Shown piece by piece: positions 7,304 through 10,416 of a stretch of DNA of 10,416 bases. A program made the translations under genes and the position numbers. The DNA comes from JAFNAG01 sp050011535 (GTDB lineage: Bacteria > Acidobacteriota > UBA6911), in contig JBEKIX010000104.1 in assembly GCA_050011535.1 (NCBI GenBank), forward strand, positions 1-10,416, given 5' to 3'. The stretch's first letter is position 1. Every line of letters begins with the position of its first letter. The notes below the pieces were generated by a model. The model did no database searches and had not been told where the DNA came from. It was given only the letters and a program-made list of their open reading frames with translations.

Positions 7304-7385
7304 GTGTCAGGCCTGGAATATCTAATATCTTACGAGCCGGGTTTCGAAGCTCGCAGACAAAGGTAAATTCTCCAGGCCTGACACC
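7303..7385. mobile_element. 83-bp palindromic MITE-like repeat
   Basis: The ends are perfect 15-bp inverted repeats: GGTGTCAGGCCTGGA (7303-7317) and TCCAGGCCTGACACC (7371-7385). The AT-richer middle contains an inner hairpin (CGAGC 7333-7337 with GCTCG 7349-7353) around TTCGAA. It is far too short to encode a transposase. It sits exactly where the helicase homology ends, and provides an in-frame stop to the truncated gene. No target duplication is obvious in the flanks (GTCT before, GGTC after). It could be a non-autonomous transposon or a REP/BIME-type unit. Confidence 0.65.
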
Positions 7386-7455
7386 GGTCCTCTCCGCCCC
7401 GGTGCCATAGGGTTGAGGCGTGCAGAAAATCGAAGGTGGAGCAAAGATTCCGATG

Positions 7456-7461
7456 TATAAT
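7456..7461 (+). promoter_or_regulatory. Possible -10 box for the NTPase gene
   Basis: A perfect TATAAT lies 136 bases before the chosen ATG of the STAND-like gene, in the short gap after the palindromic repeat. No good -35 is found 16-18 bases upstream, so the call rests on one hexamer. Confidence 0.2.
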
Positions 7462-7597
7462 CAACCCCGCTGGCGAGAGCGAGCCCCCGGAGCGGCCGCC
7501 AAACTTAACACAGCATCTTATCGCAGAACCTGAAGAGCGGCTGCACCCAAGCTGCGATCCAAAACGTAGTCAATTTGGACTATCCGCAGGAATAATT

Positions 7598-8406
7598 ATG
7601 CCAATCGACAAAACCTCAAAAATTGCTGCCATGCACGATGAAGTTAATGAACTTCACCCTTTTCTCAAGCTCCTTCTACCCAAACTCCCAGGCGTAATCA
7701 ATGTCGAATACACTCACGGACCAACGGAAATGGGCACCGATTTCGTTGTGTTACGACGTAGCGAGACGTTTGGAACAACAGAATATGTTGGTGTCATTGC
7801 AAAAAGTGGGAGAATTGTTCAGGATTTTACAGATCTTAACCGACAGATCGACGAGTGCACCATGCCCCGAACAATCCTAGGTGGCAAAGAGAAGATCAGA
7901 CTAGAGGAAATTTGGGTGATTGTGACCGAGCAGATTACAAAGGGTGCACAAGAGAAGATCCACGAGAAGTTCTCAGCGCGCAAAATCTCGTTCATAGATG
8001 GATCTCGCCTCGCTATCCTCATTGATCAGCACATGCCATCGTTTTGGACCGCAATTTCCCTAGAAGCCGGAGAATATCTCGCCGTGATTCGTGCACGTAA
8101 TGCCGAGGCGGATCGCGCCGTCAGCCTAATTCCAATGGAGGCTGCCAATTTTTATATCGAACAAGATCTTTATCATTTCCCCCCAACCCAATATCGACTC
8201 AAGCCAACACGCCACATTTCTCCTAAGAAGGTCGGCCTGGATGAATTACTAAAGCAGTCTAACCTTGTTCTCATCGAAGGAGGAATGGGATCTGGAAAGT
8301 CTAAGCTCTTGCGACGTATCATTGACCAACTCACTGATCCGGAGCAATTCCACAACAATCCAATAGTACCAGTTCCTACAACATATAAGTATCTCCAAGA
8401 TAAATA
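7598..8406 (+). pseudogene. STAND-like NTPase with endonuclease-like N-terminus, 5' part interrupted by an IS
   Basis: I chose ATG 7598 because AGGAA (7588-7592) sits five bases before it and coding-like sequence starts there (MPIDKTSKIAAMHDEVNE). The 269 residues left show a restriction-endonuclease-like domain at about 20-165: GPTEMGTDFVVL with acidic residues E44 and D48, then EYVGVIAKSG with K69 where a PD-(D/E)xK lysine would be, though the usual acidic or Gln residue two before the Lys is Ile. Then follows a linker and a P-loop, NLVLIEGGMGSGKSKLLRR (222-240). The frame ends in TAG at 8405-8407, made of host TA plus the first G of the IS. Fusions of this shape are typical of antiphage STAND/Avs-type proteins, so a defence role is an inference. 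GC content is visibly lower than in the genes to the left, consistent with transfer. Confidence 0.7.
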
Positions 8407-8450
8407 GGTCCTTCCGGGTTTTGAGTGGGTGACCCCCACATGTTGTGGTT
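8407..8450 (+). repeat. Left terminal inverted repeat of the ISL3 element
   Basis: It pairs with 9957-10000. Mismatches fall at positions 3, 4, 9 and 28 from the outer end. Confidence 0.8.
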
Positions 8451-8513
8451 AGCAAAGGATTGCATCTTCGTCTGGAGCAAAGCCCCGTGGAAGCTGGCGA
8501 GCCTGCCGTTCAT

Positions 8514-8597
8514 GTGGATCCCACAAAGCGGGATCCACAATCGCTTGGAATTCCGTAGGAATTCCACAGGCTCTTGGAAATCGCTGCGCGATTCCCA
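8514..8597. promoter_or_regulatory. Array of three hairpins in the IS leader
   Basis: Three stems follow each other: GTGGATCCC/GGGATCCAC (8514-8522, 8530-8538, 7-base loop, perfect); TGGAATTCC/GGAATTCCA (8546-8554, 8558-8566, 3-base loop, perfect); and TGGAAATCGC/GCGATTCCCA (8575-8584, 8588-8597, 3-base loop, one G-T pair). They sit between the left terminal repeat and the transposase start, inside an unusually long leader of about 256 bases. They could hide the transposase ribosome-binding site from outside transcripts, or be a passenger repeat. No role is shown by the sequence itself. Confidence 0.55.
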
Positions 8598-8706
8598 CAG
8601 CTCCCACCGGGCCTATTACTGGTTTCTCTTTCCCGCTGGCGATGTTTTTCTGATACCGGTCGGTAGTCGTAGTATCCTCGGGATCGTTCATGGGAAGGAG
8701 CCCGAG

Positions 8707-9948
8707 GTGAAAGATACCGAGCTATATGCTGCCCTGCTGAGGTTGCCCAAACCCTGGCGTGTTCGCGAGGTGAAGCTGGACCTTCCTTCGGAGCGTGTGG
8801 ATGTCTGGCTTGAGCACGATCCGTATGCGAAATGGAATTGTCCGGAATGCGCCAAGACGGCGCCGCTGTACGACCATGCGGAGGAAGCGCATTGGCGGCA
8901 CCTGGATACGTGCGATTGCCTGACTTATGTCCACGCGCGCTTGCCGCGTGTGAAGTGTCCGACTCACGGGGTGCGGCAGATCAAGCCTGGATGGGCCAGT
9001 TCGGGCCTGGCGATCACAGACCTTTTTGAGTGCCGAGTGATCGACACGCTCAAGGAGTGCGACGTTACGGGAACGAAGCGCCTGACCAGGACGAGTTGGG
9101 ATCAGACTTGGCACATCATGGAGAAGGCCGTAGCGCGCGGCTTGGCGCTCAAAGAACGACGGGTTCCGGCTCAGCTGAGCATTGATGAAAAGGCGTTTGC
9201 CAAGCGTCACCGTTACGAAACTCTGGTTTGCGACTACGAGCAGGGAACGGTTGAGTATGTGGCCGACAATCGGAAACAGGAAAGCCTGGAAAAATACTAT
9301 CGTCAATTCACCCCGGAAGAGCTGAGCGGCATCGAGGCGGTAGCGATGGACATGTGGGATCCTTACATCGCGGCCACCAAAGCATACGTTCCTGGCGCTG
9401 AAAGCAAGATCGTATTTGACAAGTTTCATGTCGTTCGGACCGTAACGGAAGCCGTGGATAAAGTCCGTCGCAACGAACACAAAATACTGACCTCCGAGGG
9501 AGATGATCGGCTGAAAGGAACCAAGCATCTTTGGCTCTACAACGAGGAAAACGTTCCGGAGTGGCGCAAAGAAGAGTTCGATGCCATCCGGGGGACCCAT
9601 CTAAAGACCGGCCGTGCCTGGGCAATCAAGGAAGCGCTCCGCGGCCTGTGGGGATTCAGTTACCCGAAGCGAGCGGAAGCTTTCTTTCGACGATGGTATT
9701 TCTGGGCAACTCACTCGCGATTGAGTTTGGTGATTGCGGCGGCAAAGACTTTGAGGCGCCACCTGCCCAATATCTTGACCTATTTCAAGCATCGCATTTC
9801 CAATGCGACGGCCGAAGGATTGAATAGCAAGATTCAGATGGTGAAAGAGATGGCGTGTGGATTTCGGAACCGTGAACACTACAAAACAGCGATCTACTTC
9901 CATTGTGGCGGATTAGATTTGTATCCAACACCTCGGGCTACGGCATGA
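8707..9948 (+). CDS. ISL3-family transposase
   Basis: I chose GTG 8707 because GGGAAGGAG (8692-8700) lies six bases before it and the family-like start KDTELYAALLRLPKPWRV follows. The frame is open back to 8425, but that part runs through the hairpin array and terminal repeat and looks non-coding. The 413 residues show an N-terminal zinc-binding domain (CPEC 45-48, CDC 69-71, CPTH 84-87), a helix-turn-helix-like middle, and the DDE core with Asp160 in LSIDEKAF, Asp215 in AMDMWDPY and Glu370 in TAEGLNSKI. It ends with GFRNREHYKTAIYFHCGGLDL, the usual ISL3 C-terminus. All catalytic residues are present, so the protein may be active. It catalyses cut-and-paste movement of the element. Confidence 0.92.
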   Translation: MKDTELYAALLRLPKPWRVREVKLDLPSERVDVWLEHDPYAKWNCPECAKTAPLYDHAEEAHWRHLDTCDCLTYVHARLPRVKCPTHGVRQIKPGWASSGLAITDLFECRVIDTLKECDVTGTKRLTRTSWDQTWHIMEKAVARGLALKERRVPAQLSIDEKAFAKRHRYETLVCDYEQGTVEYVADNRKQESLEKYYRQFTPEELSGIEAVAMDMWDPYIAATKAYVPGAESKIVFDKFHVVRTVTEAVDKVRRNEHKILTSEGDDRLKGTKHLWLYNEENVPEWRKEEFDAIRGTHLKTGRAWAIKEALRGLWGFSYPKRAEAFFRRWYFWATHSRLSLVIAAAKTLRRHLPNILTYFKHRISNATAEGLNSKIQMVKEMACGFRNREHYKTAIYFHCGGLDLYPTPRATA

Positions 9949-9956
9949 AATATCGG

Positions 9957-10000
9957 AACCACAACATGTGGGCGTCACCCACTCAAAACCCTGAAGCGCC
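9957..10000 (-). repeat. Right terminal inverted repeat of the ISL3 element
   Basis: Inverted copy of 8407-8450. It begins nine bases after the transposase stop codon. Confidence 0.8.
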
Positions 10001-10416
10001 AAAGATCTCAGCTCTTTAGAGAGCTTCCACACAGCCCTATCGCCGCAATTGTGTTAGCGAAACTCATCAATGAAAATCCTAAAGAATTGCCATCAAACAT
10101 GACGGAACTATACGCTCAGTATACCGAAATATCTTTGGGGCGTTGGGAAATAGACAAAGGACTGCAGACGCTCAAAGAATACTAGGCATTGGACCATATT
10201 CTCATTGAGATGGCCAAGCACTTGCTACAACATGAGCTTGGATCCATGAGTCTGGATGAGGCAGGTACGATAGTGAATGAGTATTTAGCGGCACGCAATC
10301 TGAATGTTGACGCCTCTAGACTGTTGGATATCATGACCCACAGATGCGAAATAATCATGGTAGATCCAGATAGGAACTTGATTGGGTTTAAGCATCGTAC
10401 TTTTGCCGAATATTTC
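10001..10416 (+). pseudogene. STAND-like NTPase, distal fragment with in-frame amber codon
   Basis: Right after the IS the frame reads RSQLFRELPHSPIAAIVLAK, LPSNMTELYAQYTEISLGRW and TLKEY, then TAG at 10183-10185. It then continues without a break as ALDHILIEMAKHLLQHEL, SLDEAGTIVNEYLAARNLN and IGFKHRTFAEYF to the window edge. The helical layout and the F-HRTFAEYF ending are typical of the helical/winged-helix part that follows a NACHT-type NTPase core. It therefore continues the gene broken at 8406. The Walker B and sensor region expected between the P-loop and this part is missing. Base composition is AT-rich like the 5' part. The amber codon is a second lesion independent of the IS. Confidence 0.72.

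Larger units (their letters stand above)
8407..10000 (+). mobile_element. ISL3-family insertion sequence (complete)
   Basis: The element is bounded by inverted repeats 8407-8450 and 9957-10000, which match at 40 of 44 positions. The inner 35 bp (from GGGTTTTGAGTGGG, 8416-8450 and 9957-9991) match at 34 of 35. The outer nine bases pair less well, so the ends could instead be 8416 and 9991. The length of about 1.59 kb, GG...CC ends and an ISL3-type transposase fit the family, which normally makes 8-bp target duplications. The flanking octamers here (GATAAATA, AAAGATCT) do not match. The IS interrupts the STAND-like gene. Confidence 0.88.

Noticed and set aside
7436..7597. Upstream open extension of the STAND-like gene
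   Set aside because: The residues are low-complexity and Pro/Glu-rich with no family resemblance; ATG 7598 has AGGAA at good spacing.
8425..8706. Upstream open extension of the transposase frame
   Set aside because: It begins inside the terminal inverted repeat, crosses the hairpin array and has no ribosome-binding site; GTG 8707 has a strong one and fits the family start.
1..10416. tRNA, rRNA or riboswitch
   Set aside because: I saw no cloverleaf, rRNA core sequence or recognisable riboswitch motif on either strand by reading; a covariance-model search would settle it.

Overview
The window is about 10.4 kb of GC-rich bacterial chromosome. It has housekeeping-type genes on the left and a decayed, mobile-element-rich accessory segment on the right. 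A hopanoid-associated glycosyltransferase (HpnB type), a secreted SGNH hydrolase and dispersed palindromic repeats with four-helix-bundle (23S IVS-like) remnants suggest a soil bacterium such as an Acidobacteriota (Solibacter-like) lineage. This taxonomic guess is an inference; there is no rRNA or other marker in the window.

Layout from left to right: (1) the N-terminal half of a SIS-domain sugar-phosphate isomerase, minus strand, running off the left edge; (2) divergent from it, hflX, a ribosome-associated GTPase whose conserved N-terminus extends above the first in-frame start codon, probably because of a one-base deletion; (3) hpnB, convergent with hflX; (4) a 245-bp inverted-repeat element holding wreckage of a four-helix-bundle gene, then a REP-like palindrome; (5) a single-domain CinA-type molybdopterin-binding protein, with a second partial copy of the inverted-repeat element on its other side; (6) a secreted SGNH/GDSL-like hydrolase, plus strand.

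The right part (about 6150 to the end) looks like a collapsed defence or accessory island. A SNF2/RapA-like helicase keeps only its C-terminal portion and breaks at an 83-bp palindromic MITE-like repeat with perfect 15-bp terminal inverted repeats. Next comes a lower-GC gene for a STAND-like NTPase with an N-terminal restriction-endonuclease-like domain. It is split by a complete ISL3-family insertion sequence of about 1.6 kb. The IS has no matching target duplication and a large piece of the NTPase is missing, so insertion was accompanied or followed by deletion. The distal NTPase fragment also carries an in-frame amber codon. The IS has a long leader with three consecutive near-perfect hairpins.

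I see no intact novel multi-gene system. The most unusual material is the nested set of small palindromic elements and the ruined NTPase and helicase pair.
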